From: Ferranicluibacter quercicola
GTDB lineage: Bacteria > Pseudomonadota > Alphaproteobacteria > Rhizobiales > Rhizobiaceae
Length of the DNA stretch: 64,000 nucleotides
Assembly (NCBI RefSeq): GCF_021168455.1
Contig: NZ_JAJOZR010000007.1
Coordinates: 1-64,000 of the forward strand
Direction of reading: 5' to 3'
Made by a program: the position numbers and the translations under genes. Positions within the stretch are counted from its first letter, which is position 1. The number at the start of each line of letters is the position of its first letter. Shown here in pieces: positions 1 to 6,083 of the stretch. The notes below the pieces were generated by a model, which was not told the origin of the DNA, searched no databases, and was given only the letters and a program-made list of their open reading frames with translations.

Positions 1-117
1 GACCGCCGAACGATCGAGGAGGCTTGGCGCGAGGTCGGAAGCCTCCTCACTCACTTCAGCCCAACAGAATGCGCCGCGTACCTGCGACACGCAGGGTATG
101 GTGCAATAACAGCCTGA
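1..117 (+). CDS. IS630-family transposase, C-terminal fragment (gene begins upstream of the window)
   Basis: The first frame is open from base 1 to a TGA at 115-117 and gives 38 residues. They contain the pattern TIEEAWREVG, then LLTHFSPTECAAYLRHAGY. This matches the usual end of IS630-type DDE transposases, where the last catalytic Glu region (IE-x-x-W) is followed by FSP-x-EC-x-x-Y-x-x-x-AGY. Only the C-terminus is visible, so completeness of the element cannot be judged. The next gene looks truncated at its 5' side, which fits an insertion here. Confidence 0.6.
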   Translation, partial: DRRTIEEAWREVGSLLTHFSPTECAAYLRHAGYGAITA

Positions 118-144
118 CAGACTCTAGTTAAGGCATACACTCAA

Positions 145-738
145 GTGTTTGAAGATCTTAGCGCCAAAGAGCCAGGAAGGTGGGCGATGGCCCACGGTGA
201 AAATTCGCTGGTGCTACATGGACGTGAAGGCTTGAAGAAGCCTGGCACCGCTATTGAACTCTACCACGCAGTGCCAGTACCGGATCGGGACGTACCCTTA
301 GGGGAAATACTCAAATTTAAAAGATCACGTCGTGATGAGCTCGTGACCCTAAGAGCCCATCTAGATAGCCTTGCTTCCGTGATTTCCACATCGCCTGACC
401 CGGCGCAGGAGTTAAACTCTCAGATTAAGTTGATCGACGCTGCTTGCGCAGACGTCCTACGCGTCAGCAGCGAATGGCGGTTCCCTGTCCGAATGTCTTC
501 TCTAAAGGCAAACGTTGAGTTGCGCCCAATGGTGACTGGGGCGGGGGGTGTTGCCGCCGCTCTCGGTGCACAATATCAAGGCCTGCCATTAGCAACCCAG
601 ATTATTAGCGGCGTCATTGGCGCAGCTATGGCAACGGCACCTGCCCTCAAGATTTCAGCCGATCTTGGATGGGCTGGCTTGAGAAAACCCCAGACACCGT
701 TCCGATACGTATCCGCATACCATAACGAGCTCTTTTAG
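145..738 (+). pseudogene. Hypothetical protein, probably 5'-truncated by the IS element (possibly DUF6236-like)
   Basis: From a GTG at 145 this frame encodes 197 residues; the same frame stays open back to the transposase stop at 115. There is no convincing ribosome binding site, so the original N-terminus was probably replaced by the insertion sequence. The C-terminal part has a Gly/Ala-rich stretch (about residues 130-160) and ends RYVSAYHNELF. This resembles the close of some large uncharacterised proteins such as DUF6236, but that match is from memory and weak. GC content is lower than in the phage genes. No function is proposed. Confidence 0.45.
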
Positions 739-827
739 TTTCTACGAATATACCCGAGCAGGCTTAAACCCATCCTTTGCCCTAGGGGCAGCCGCAGAAG
801 CTAGCCCCTTTCTGTCGAACGGTCGCC

Positions 828-857
828 CCACCCCGTGGAACAAAACGCGCGGGGTGG
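828..857. terminator. Bidirectional hairpin between convergent genes
   Basis: CCACCCCG at 828-835 pairs with CGGGGTGG at 850-857 around a 14-base loop. It lies between the plus-strand gene ending at 738 and the minus-strand protease ending at 877. A second inverted repeat (AGGGGC / GCCCCT) is found just before it, around 783-809. There is no long T-tract on either side, so the terminator call is inferred from position. Confidence 0.45.
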
Positions 858-876
858 CTTCGAGCCCTGACGTAAC

Positions 877-1839
877 TCAATCGCTATCTACGCTAGGGGG
901 AAGATAGGCGCCTTGAGGCTGCACCATCGGGACAAAATTAACCGCGACTTGTTTCACTAAGGCCCGGCCCATATGGTTTTCAACTATTTTGAGGGCAGCT
1001 GTATTTGACAGCGTATGCATATAACAATGATGTATTGTCAACACTAGATCTTGCAACGTTTGGTCGCTCTCCAGCTCCTCAATCTTCAAGCCCAGCTCTG
1101 CGCACCTTTTAGCAGGAATGTGCGTGTTGTGTGCTTTGCCAATATTGTTGGCAAATACATCTATGATATTTTCGACCGCAGTATCTTGCTCGGGTTTAGC
1201 CAGACTACTGAGCATATTGTCTCTAAGAGTCTCATCTAGAAATTGATTAGAATCCTCAATTGCCAATTCGCATCGCTCGAGGAACGAAGGCGTAATTTTT
1301 GAGAGTATGGGATTCCAAAAAAGAGATGCCCCTGGGTTTGCCAATATCTCTGTTTTGGCTCGCTTGACCTCGGCTAATAAGTTTGCTGCTGCAACCGAAC
1401 CAAACTGAGGATCCACTGGACCTAAACTTGAGTGCTTGCCCATAACAATTGATTTGCAAGAACAAGCGATCATAGTTCCAGCGGACATTGCGAGCTGAGG
1501 GACGATAGCGCGCATATCGCTACCAAACATACTCCTCAGGTAGTCCACCAGCGAAAGGGTCGCATGAGCGTCCCCACCTGGGGTGTGAAGAATGAGGTCA
1601 AGTCCTTTGCTTCGATCGAGTTCATTGATGCAGAGCATGAACGCGTTCTTGTCTTCGTCGTTGACTTCAATACCCTCAGCTCGCTTATTGAGAAATCCCG
1701 AATAGTAAGCAATTACATTTCGATCAGTGTGGTCGAATAGTTTTTGAAGATAACGACGGCGTATTACATCATGCGGAAATACCGTGGCAGTCGCCTGCTC
1801 AATCGCAATTTCGTTAAGAACGTGACTCCAGTTTGGCAT
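877..1839 (-). CDS. SDH-type Clp-fold serine protease (serine dehydrogenase proteinase family)
   Basis: Encodes 320 residues from the ATG at 1839 (MPNWSHVLNE). The core has the ClpP/SppA-type pattern: LILHTPGGD at about 82-90, then QLAMSAGTMIACSC at about 115-128, where Ser119 in M-S-A-G-T is the expected nucleophile, followed by SSLGPVDPQFG. These blocks are typical of the cytoplasmic or membrane-associated SDH proteinase family. Upstream in-frame starts exist, but the neighbouring small gene overlaps them and this start gives the family-like N-terminus. Physiological substrates in this family are poorly known. It lies in lower-GC accessory DNA beside an IS fragment, so it is likely acquired; an accessory or defence role is only inference. 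Confidence 0.75.
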   Translation of the reverse strand: MPNWSHVLNEIAIEQATATVFPHDVIRRRYLQKLFDHTDRNVIAYYSGFLNKRAEGIEVNDEDKNAFMLCINELDRSKGLDLILHTPGGDAHATLSLVDYLRSMFGSDMRAIVPQLAMSAGTMIACSCKSIVMGKHSSLGPVDPQFGSVAAANLLAEVKRAKTEILANPGASLFWNPILSKITPSFLERCELAIEDSNQFLDETLRDNMLSSLAKPEQDTAVENIIDVFANNIGKAHNTHIPAKRCAELGLKIEELESDQTLQDLVLTIHHCYMHTLSNTAALKIVENHMGRALVKQVAVNFVPMVQPQGAYLPPSVDSD

Positions 1840-2020
1840 AGATGCTAGTTCCACCATTGTCAGGCACGGAGTACGTGCCATAGGTTGCAATGGTCGGCAT
1901 GTATGGCAGCTCTCCAGGCATGCGTAAATCCTCAATATTGGCATTATCCGGACTGGGGGTAATATGACCCTGTGAAATCATGTCCCTGAACATTTCCGTA
2001 ACTGCGAGGTGTCGTTGCAT
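1814..2020 (-). CDS. Small hypothetical protein overlapping the protease start
   Basis: A 68-residue frame begins at the ATG at 2020. A good ribosome binding site (GGGAGA) lies eight bases upstream. Its last 26 bases overlap the start of the protease in another frame, an arrangement typical of translational coupling. The protein begins MQRHLAVTEMFRDMISQGHI and is polar in its middle, with no membrane segment or known motif. Because it has a better ribosome binding site than the protease, the two may be made together. Function unknown. Confidence 0.55.
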   Translation of the reverse strand: MQRHLAVTEMFRDMISQGHITPSPDNANIEDLRMPGELPYMPTIATYGTYSVPDNGGTSIYAKLESRS

Positions 2021-2322
2021 GCTTGCGTTCTCCCGTTTTTGACGCGCCCTGCCGCCGCTAGTGAGCGCTGTTTTCTATACCTCGTGGCTTGCTCGTACCT
2101 CAACGAACGAATGAAATCCATCCTCGTTCCTTTCGATCATAGCAGTTGTAATCCTAACAAAGTGATGCTGGGGCGAATCTTGGTTTACAATCAATCAGCC
2201 ACCGTGTTTGCGTCATAACGGTGCCTTGGGGAAAACTTGAGCAAGCTTGCTCGATTTTGACAAAGGAACAGCAAAAAACCCACGTGCCATCGAATCACTT
2301 ACGTGAGCCTTGGCCGCACACC
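2021..2322. other. Intergenic region between the accessory genes and the prophage lysis end
   Basis: About 300 bases with no convincing gene. It should hold the promoter of the minus-strand 68-residue/protease pair. It also contains the prophage late-operon terminator (2273-2307) and a perfect 14-base palindrome GAGCAAGCTTGCTC at 2239-2252 followed by TTTT. A 69-codon plus-strand frame (2009-2218) has no ribosome binding site or recognisable content. The left prophage end may lie here, but no att repeat was identified. Confidence 0.4.
2273..2307 (-). terminator. Rho-independent terminator of the phage late operon
   Basis: Reading on the minus strand, CTCACGT (2307-2301) pairs with ACGTGGG (2285-2279), including one G-T pair, and is followed by six T residues (2278-2273). 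It lies 16 bases past the stop codon of the last lysis gene, the expected place for the end of the late transcript. Confidence 0.6.
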
Positions 2323-2766
2323 CTACCCGACAATCTCAAACTCGACCGGCGGCGAAACCACCGTCGTCGGGCCGACAAGCTTTTGGAGAGGATTGCAGGT
2401 GTAGTCCAAGACCACCTCATAGCGAGCAGGACCAAGCGCCGCAGAGGATGGGATGGTAATCGAGCGGCGGTAAGTCTCGCGACCCGCCGTCAGATCGGCG
2501 CCAACGGTGTATTGCGGCACGGAATGCCGCTGACCTGCCGCGTCGTACAGCCAGCGCTTGGCGACAACCGGGCAGATGCGCGTCCGGACAACCTTGTATT
2601 CCACCTCGATAGTGCCGCCACGCTTGACGGTAGGCGTGACCGCGTGGGCGTCCTGATACGAAATCGGTGCTTCGCGATCGACCACCATCACGGCGATATT
2701 GAACGAGCTGACCGCAGTAACCGCGGCGATGACGCCCGCGGCAAAACCATAAAGAATACGCTTCAT
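2323..2766 (-). CDS. Hypothetical phage protein with N-terminal membrane anchor
   Basis: From the ATG at 2766 (MKRILYG) it encodes 147 residues. A hydrophobic segment (about residues 4-25) is followed by a soluble domain with alternating beta-type hydrophobicity and two Cys residues, giving a membrane-anchored or exported profile. The start overlaps the stop of the preceding gene as ATGA. It is the last gene of the lysis cluster. No family recognised; a role at the envelope during lysis is inferred from position only. Confidence 0.6.
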   Translation of the reverse strand: MKRILYGFAAGVIAAVTAVSSFNIAVMVVDREAPISYQDAHAVTPTVKRGGTIEVEYKVVRTRICPVVAKRWLYDAAGQRHSVPQYTVGADLTAGRETYRRSITIPSSAALGPARYEVVLDYTCNPLQKLVGPTTVVSPPVEFEIVG

Positions 2767-3044
2767 GCTGACGGCACTCCCTTGATCCAAACCCAGACCT
2801 TCAGAACGTTTTCGTAGAGCGCGACCGTGGCGATGAAGATCGCGACCGCGCCGTAAATAAGCCAGCGCAGAAATCGTGTGACGGTACGCAGGTCGCGCAC
2901 CATCTTGAATCCTTCCCGCACATCCTCGGCTGGCATTTTGACGACTTCTTTGAGGGTCTTGAGCTCGTCTTCGCGGAGGTCGGCCAGCCAGCTTCGCGTG
3001 TCTTCCGAGAGCTCGACGAGGCGGCCGGGGACGTTTTCGGTCAT
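2763..3044 (-). CDS. Small membrane protein of the lysis cassette
   Basis: Encodes 93 residues. The first 55 are charged and helical (DTRSWLADLREDELKTLKEV), and one strong transmembrane segment runs from about 60 to 80 (RWLIYGAVAIFIATVALY). It overlaps its upstream neighbour (spanin) and downstream neighbour by four bases each, so translation is coupled. A holin-related role is possible because no other holin is obvious, but a single C-terminal segment after a long cytoplasmic domain is unlike common holins. Confidence 0.6.
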   Translation of the reverse strand: MTENVPGRLVELSEDTRSWLADLREDELKTLKEVVKMPAEDVREGFKMVRDLRTVTRFLRWLIYGAVAIFIATVALYENVLKVWVWIKGVPSA

Positions 3045-3235
3045 GGCTTGACCCCGCAGAGCTTCGCGAGCTTTTCGTTTTCCGTCAGGATCTGGCGCTG
3101 CGTCTCCGGCGTTAAGGAGTCGACGACCGACGGCCTGATTGCTCGCGCGACATCGCAGTAATTACCGCTTGCCGTCGCGCATCCAGTCATCAAGACGGCG
3201 CTCGACAGCACGATCATCAAGACCGTTGACTTCAT
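3041..3235 (-). CDS. Rz1-like outer-membrane lipoprotein (o-spanin)
   Basis: From the ATG at 3235 (MKSTVLM) it encodes 64 residues. A short hydrophobic signal ends in a lipobox (VLMTG-C), placing the lipidated Cys at 19. The mature part is about 46 residues. The first 74 bases overlap the end of the Rz-like gene in a different frame, the classic nested/overlapped spanin arrangement. It would bridge the periplasm with the inner-membrane spanin to disrupt the outer membrane. It lacks the strong proline richness of lambda Rz1. Confidence 0.7.
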   Translation of the reverse strand: MKSTVLMIVLSSAVLMTGCATASGNYCDVARAIRPSVVDSLTPETQRQILTENEKLAKLCGVKP

Positions 3236-3407
3236 TTTCGACTTCCTTGGATTGCGTTCTGGCGCGCGCGTTGGCTTTTTGCTGCTCGGCTTCAGCGTCT
3301 TGGCGACCATCAGAGCGGCCATACAGAAACGCTGAGATGATGATGCCAAGCACGACGCCAGCCGCTGCGACGTAGCCCTGCAGGCGGGCCGATAGGGTGG
3401 CGATCAT
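3162..3407 (-). CDS. Rz-like inner-membrane spanin (i-spanin)
   Basis: 81 residues. The N-terminal transmembrane segment is at about 11-29 (GYVAAAGVVLGIIISAFLY), followed by a highly charged, Ala/Glu/Gln-rich helical region (about 35-80) suited to a periplasmic coiled coil. Size, topology, position after the endolysin and the out-of-frame overlap with a small lipoprotein gene all fit an i-spanin. Its ATG overlaps the stop of the frame before it (3404-3407). Confidence 0.7.
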   Translation of the reverse strand: MIATLSARLQGYVAAAGVVLGIIISAFLYGRSDGRQDAEAEQQKANARARTQSKEVENEVNGLDDRAVERRLDDWMRDGKR

Positions 3408-3736
3408 TGCGCAAGCTCCACAGTTGTGTTTGTCTGGATTGACGCAACCGGAGCCTCGCCATGTTTGAGACCAAAGAGATCGGAATCCCCTGCCCTAAGT
3501 GCGACCACAAGACGAGCAAGAGCGTCGCCTGGATAAAGGCGAACGATAAGCTCACCTGCGAAGGGTGCGGCGCGACCATCAATGTCGAGGCGGAACAATT
3601 CATCGCCGGAATCGATGAGGCCGAGAAGGCCATCGCGAAAATGCGGAAATCTTTCGGCAAGATCGGAAAGCGCAGATAGGAGGTCTTGGCTTGCTGCCGT
3701 ATCGAATAACAGCGAGATACTTTCCTTGGCGATCAT
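3404..3736 (-). CDS. Open frame in the lysis operon, antisense to a zinc-ribbon gene (doubtful)
   Basis: 110 codons with ATGA overlaps at both ends: its ATG overlaps the endolysin stop (3733-3736) and its TGA overlaps the Rz-like start (3404-3407). That exact fit argues for translation. Against it, most of the frame is the complement of a convincing zinc-ribbon gene (3461-3679), and the product has no recognisable motif or membrane segment. It may be a dual-coding segment or simply the anti-frame of the plus-strand gene. Confidence 0.3.
   Translation of the reverse strand: MIAKESISLLFDTAASQDLLSALSDLAERFPHFRDGLLGLIDSGDELFRLDIDGRAAPFAGELIVRLYPGDALARLVVALRAGDSDLFGLKHGEAPVASIQTNTTVELAQ
3461..3679 (+). 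CDS. Zinc-ribbon protein, antisense within the lysis operon
   Basis: 72 residues with two CxxC knuckles: Cys11/Cys14 (CPKC) and Cys33/Cys36 (CEGC), followed by a basic, helical tail rich in Lys. The spacing is typical of small zinc ribbons that bind nucleic acid or act as recruitment modules. GGAG lies six bases before the ATG. It runs against all surrounding lysis genes, so it needs its own promoter, which I could not identify clearly. Proteins of this shape are common in phages and rhizobial genomes, without known function. Confidence 0.65.
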   Translation: MFETKEIGIPCPKCDHKTSKSVAWIKANDKLTCEGCGATINVEAEQFIAGIDEAEKAIAKMRKSFGKIGKRR

Positions 3737-4569
3737 GCCTCACTCCTCACACGCCGGACGAAGTACCAGACGCCAACGAGAACGCCCGCTACAAGCGCGA
3801 TAGCAAGCGCCCACTGCAATGGCCCGCTGCCAGCGGCAATCGCGCCACCGGCCGACAGTAAGCCGCCTAGAGGGCCCCAGGCTTCAGGCTTCTTAAGGAT
3901 CTCCGGCAAGCCAGTGCTCTTGGTGTCAGCCTTTGCCGAAGCCTCGGCTGGAGCCTCCACAGCAATCGGAGCCGGACCCTTTGTGGCCGTAAGGCGCAGG
4001 GCATTGCCCACGACACCCGGCTGGTCTTTCCACTTCTTCAGCGGATCCTTGCCGGTCACGCGGATCGTCCAGCCGCGTCCGTTCGGGCCGAAGCCCGTTG
4101 CGCCGCCTAGGCTGCGCAGATACTTCATGCGCTCGTCGCAGTAGGCGATAATCAGCATACGAACGCCGCCGGGATAAGCGTCAACCGCCGCAAGCGTCTG
4201 CTCACCGATGTGGCCGTCGATCTTGCCCTTGTAGACATTCGCAGCCGCAAGCACGTCCTGCAGTTTCTTGATCGCGGTCACGGGGCCGGAATTCACGCCG
4301 AAATCGAACGCCGCATAGTCCAAGCCAGCGGGCAGCAGATCGCCGCCCGACTGGGTCCAGTAGGACTTCTGGTAAATCGCGATGGCCTCAGCCAGCGTCA
4401 TCGCCTTAACCTGGGCGGCAGTCACGGACTTTAGCCCGCGGTGGGCCGCCAGCGTCTTGTGCGTGATGCCGTACTTGGTCGGGCCGCCGCTGTCCGTCTT
4501 GGCATTCGAATAGCCGCCCTCGTGACCGAACATAAGGTCGAGGGCGACGGAAAGGGTTTCCCGCGCCAT
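3733..4569 (-). CDS. Endolysin: glycoside hydrolase family 108 muramidase with C-terminal membrane segment
   Basis: 278 residues. The GH108 catalytic domain is N-terminal with the hallmark GHEGGY, where Glu17 is the expected catalytic acid, followed by GGPTKYGIT and a predicted peptidoglycan-binding region (about 100-180). A Pro/Ala-rich linker leads to a C-terminal transmembrane segment (about 250-270) ending in Arg/Glu-rich residues. It would cleave peptidoglycan glycan strands at lysis; the membrane tail suggests tethering to the inner membrane. The start has a strong AGGAGA site behind an A/C-rich leader (4570-4606) shared with two other phage genes. Confidence 0.85.
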   Translation of the reverse strand: MARETLSVALDLMFGHEGGYSNAKTDSGGPTKYGITHKTLAAHRGLKSVTAAQVKAMTLAEAIAIYQKSYWTQSGGDLLPAGLDYAAFDFGVNSGPVTAIKKLQDVLAAANVYKGKIDGHIGEQTLAAVDAYPGGVRMLIIAYCDERMKYLRSLGGATGFGPNGRGWTIRVTGKDPLKKWKDQPGVVGNALRLTATKGPAPIAVEAPAEASAKADTKSTGLPEILKKPEAWGPLGGLLSAGGAIAAGSGPLQWALAIALVAGVLVGVWYFVRRVRSEA

Positions 4570-4699
4570 GGCGTTCTCCTGGTGGTGTGGTGGTGGTGTG
4601 GTTATGGACGGCCGACCTGGCCACGGCGCTGCAGCTCGGATTGGATATCCAAGGTGGTCGGCGTGGCGATGTGCTTTGAGATTGTCCGGAGGCTACGTG

Positions 4700-5272
4700 T
4701 CAGACGCCCCAGAGAGCGTCGTCGGATATGTCCAGCGTCTCGCCATCAGCGAGGCGGTCCTTCAGCGAGCGTCCGACCATCGTCAGACGCCCAACGTGAG
4801 ACATGGCGGCGCGGCCGAAACCGATCATGTCGACGACATCCATCGGCACGATCGTGTTGTCGGCCGCAATCCAGCCGAAGTCGCTGTCGCCGCCCTGCCA
4901 GCGCAGATCGCCGGGTTCAGCACCCTGCATTAACGCCAGCGCCGCACCGGTGGCTGCGCCATTGATGTTGCGTAGGTCTTGCTCTCGCGCCTGGTAGAGA
5001 TTGCCGCCGAAGGTGAACCCGGCTGCGATGCGCCGGTCTCGTTCCGCGTCGATGTCTACAGAAGTCAGCATGACGACCGGCTCGAACGGCTGGATCTGGC
5101 CATTGATCAGCTTGCGGCGCCCCGGGTTGGAAATTAGCTCGGCGTGCTGGTCCTCAGTAATTTGAACCGCTGCGGCAGGAATGGTCGAGCCATCAGAGCC
5201 ACGCTTCCCGTGCAGCTCCTCATCGTAAAAACCGGCAGGAAACTCGTCAGCCAGAATAACAAATATTGCCAT
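4700..5272 (-). CDS. DUF4376 tail-associated protein
   Basis: 190 residues. The C-terminal half (about 80-180) matches the DUF4376 pattern: DAERDRRIAAGFTFGG, then LRWQGGDSDFGWIAADN and a helical end. DUF4376 is found in tail-fibre-associated or fibre-assembly proteins of many phages. It directly follows the fibre-tip gene, whose stop lies one base upstream of this ATG, so the two are coupled. Exact role in fibre assembly or capping is inferred. Confidence 0.65.
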   Translation of the reverse strand: MAIFVILADEFPAGFYDEELHGKRGSDGSTIPAAAVQITEDQHAELISNPGRRKLINGQIQPFEPVVMLTSVDIDAERDRRIAAGFTFGGNLYQAREQDLRNINGAATGAALALMQGAEPGDLRWQGGDSDFGWIAADNTIVPMDVVDMIGFGRAAMSHVGRLTMVGRSLKDRLADGETLDISDDALWGV

Positions 5273-5273
5273 C

Positions 5274-6071
5274 TTAGAACCCTACCGCGACAAAGAGGAT
5301 GAAGGAGGATGCGCCACTGACGACGCCGCCGCTCGTCTTTCGCACCTCGCCGACGAAGCTGCCGGCGGCGACATCTCGAACGCAGACGCTGAGCGTTTCT
5401 GTTGCCGCAATCGTAGCCTGGGGCGTTGCGACGACAGCAGCACACAGCGTCGGAAAGGTTGTCGGGAAAGGGAGCGTCGCGTCCCCATTAACGGTAGCGT
5501 AGCCCCATTGGACAATCAGTCCATTAGGCAACTTCGTGCGCCCTGGCGTCGTGTAGCTGATGCTTGACAGACTGTCCGTCCATACGCCGCCAAGCCAAGC
5601 AGGATTGCCGCTGGTGAAACCAAGAAATTTTCCATCCTGTCCATCTGCCGGCACCCCTGCCCCCGGAGCACCCGGAGTTGGCATTGTGCTTTGCAGCGTC
5701 TGGCTGGCGTTAATTGCCGTCACGACAGCTTTGAACGCGCTCGACATGCCCCACTGCGTATCGGCCGTCCAGTTGGGCGACTGGTAGCTGTAAAGATCGT
5801 TGTTCGCGTTCGTCGGGTCCGCGAACACGACAGCCGCCACATAGGGATCACGGCTGCTGTCCGCGTTCATGTTGGCGCGGGTCTGGTAGCCGTAGACCGT
5901 GGTCAGCCACCGGCCGCGCCGACTGATGCGCAGCGCGAGACGAGGAAGAGATCCTCCGGAAAAAGACTCCAGCTCCGCGTCGACTGACACGTTATCAGGG
6001 TCGTCACGAAACCCTTGCGTCTCCCACTGCAGGAGGAGGCGGCGGGCAATATTGAGGTTCTGGGGGAGCAA
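5274..6071 (-). CDS. Putative tail fibre / receptor-tip protein (gp53-like C-terminal domain)
   Basis: 265 residues from a TTG at 6071, chosen because a perfect AGGAGG lies five bases upstream and 12 bases separate it from the previous stop. A Gly/Pro-rich linker with GAPGAGVPADGQDG (about 135-150) divides an N-terminal domain from a C-terminal one. The C-terminal domain contains LPNGLIVQWGYA and FPTTFPTLCAAVV, like the gp53-type tail-fibre tip domain. The role is probably surface recognition. Confidence 0.6.
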   Translation of the reverse strand: MLPQNLNIARRLLLQWETQGFRDDPDNVSVDAELESFSGGSLPRLALRISRRGRWLTTVYGYQTRANMNADSSRDPYVAAVVFADPTNANNDLYSYQSPNWTADTQWGMSSAFKAVVTAINASQTLQSTMPTPGAPGAGVPADGQDGKFLGFTSGNPAWLGGVWTDSLSSISYTTPGRTKLPNGLIVQWGYATVNGDATLPFPTTFPTLCAAVVATPQATIAATETLSVCVRDVAAGSFVGEVRKTSGGVVSGASSFILFVAVGF

Positions 6072-6083
6072 GGTCGCCTCCTG

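Noticed and set aside
2080..2088. CCTCGTGGC shared with the 5' end of tRNA-Cys (34716-34724) as attachment core
   Set aside because: Only nine bases; the bases before it (TA instead of GG) would break the acceptor stem of a reconstituted tRNA, and a chance match of this length is plausible.
2221..2817. 198-codon plus-strand frame
   Set aside because: It is the anti-frame of two coupled lysis genes with membrane segments and ATGA overlap; its product is an Arg/His-rich shadow.
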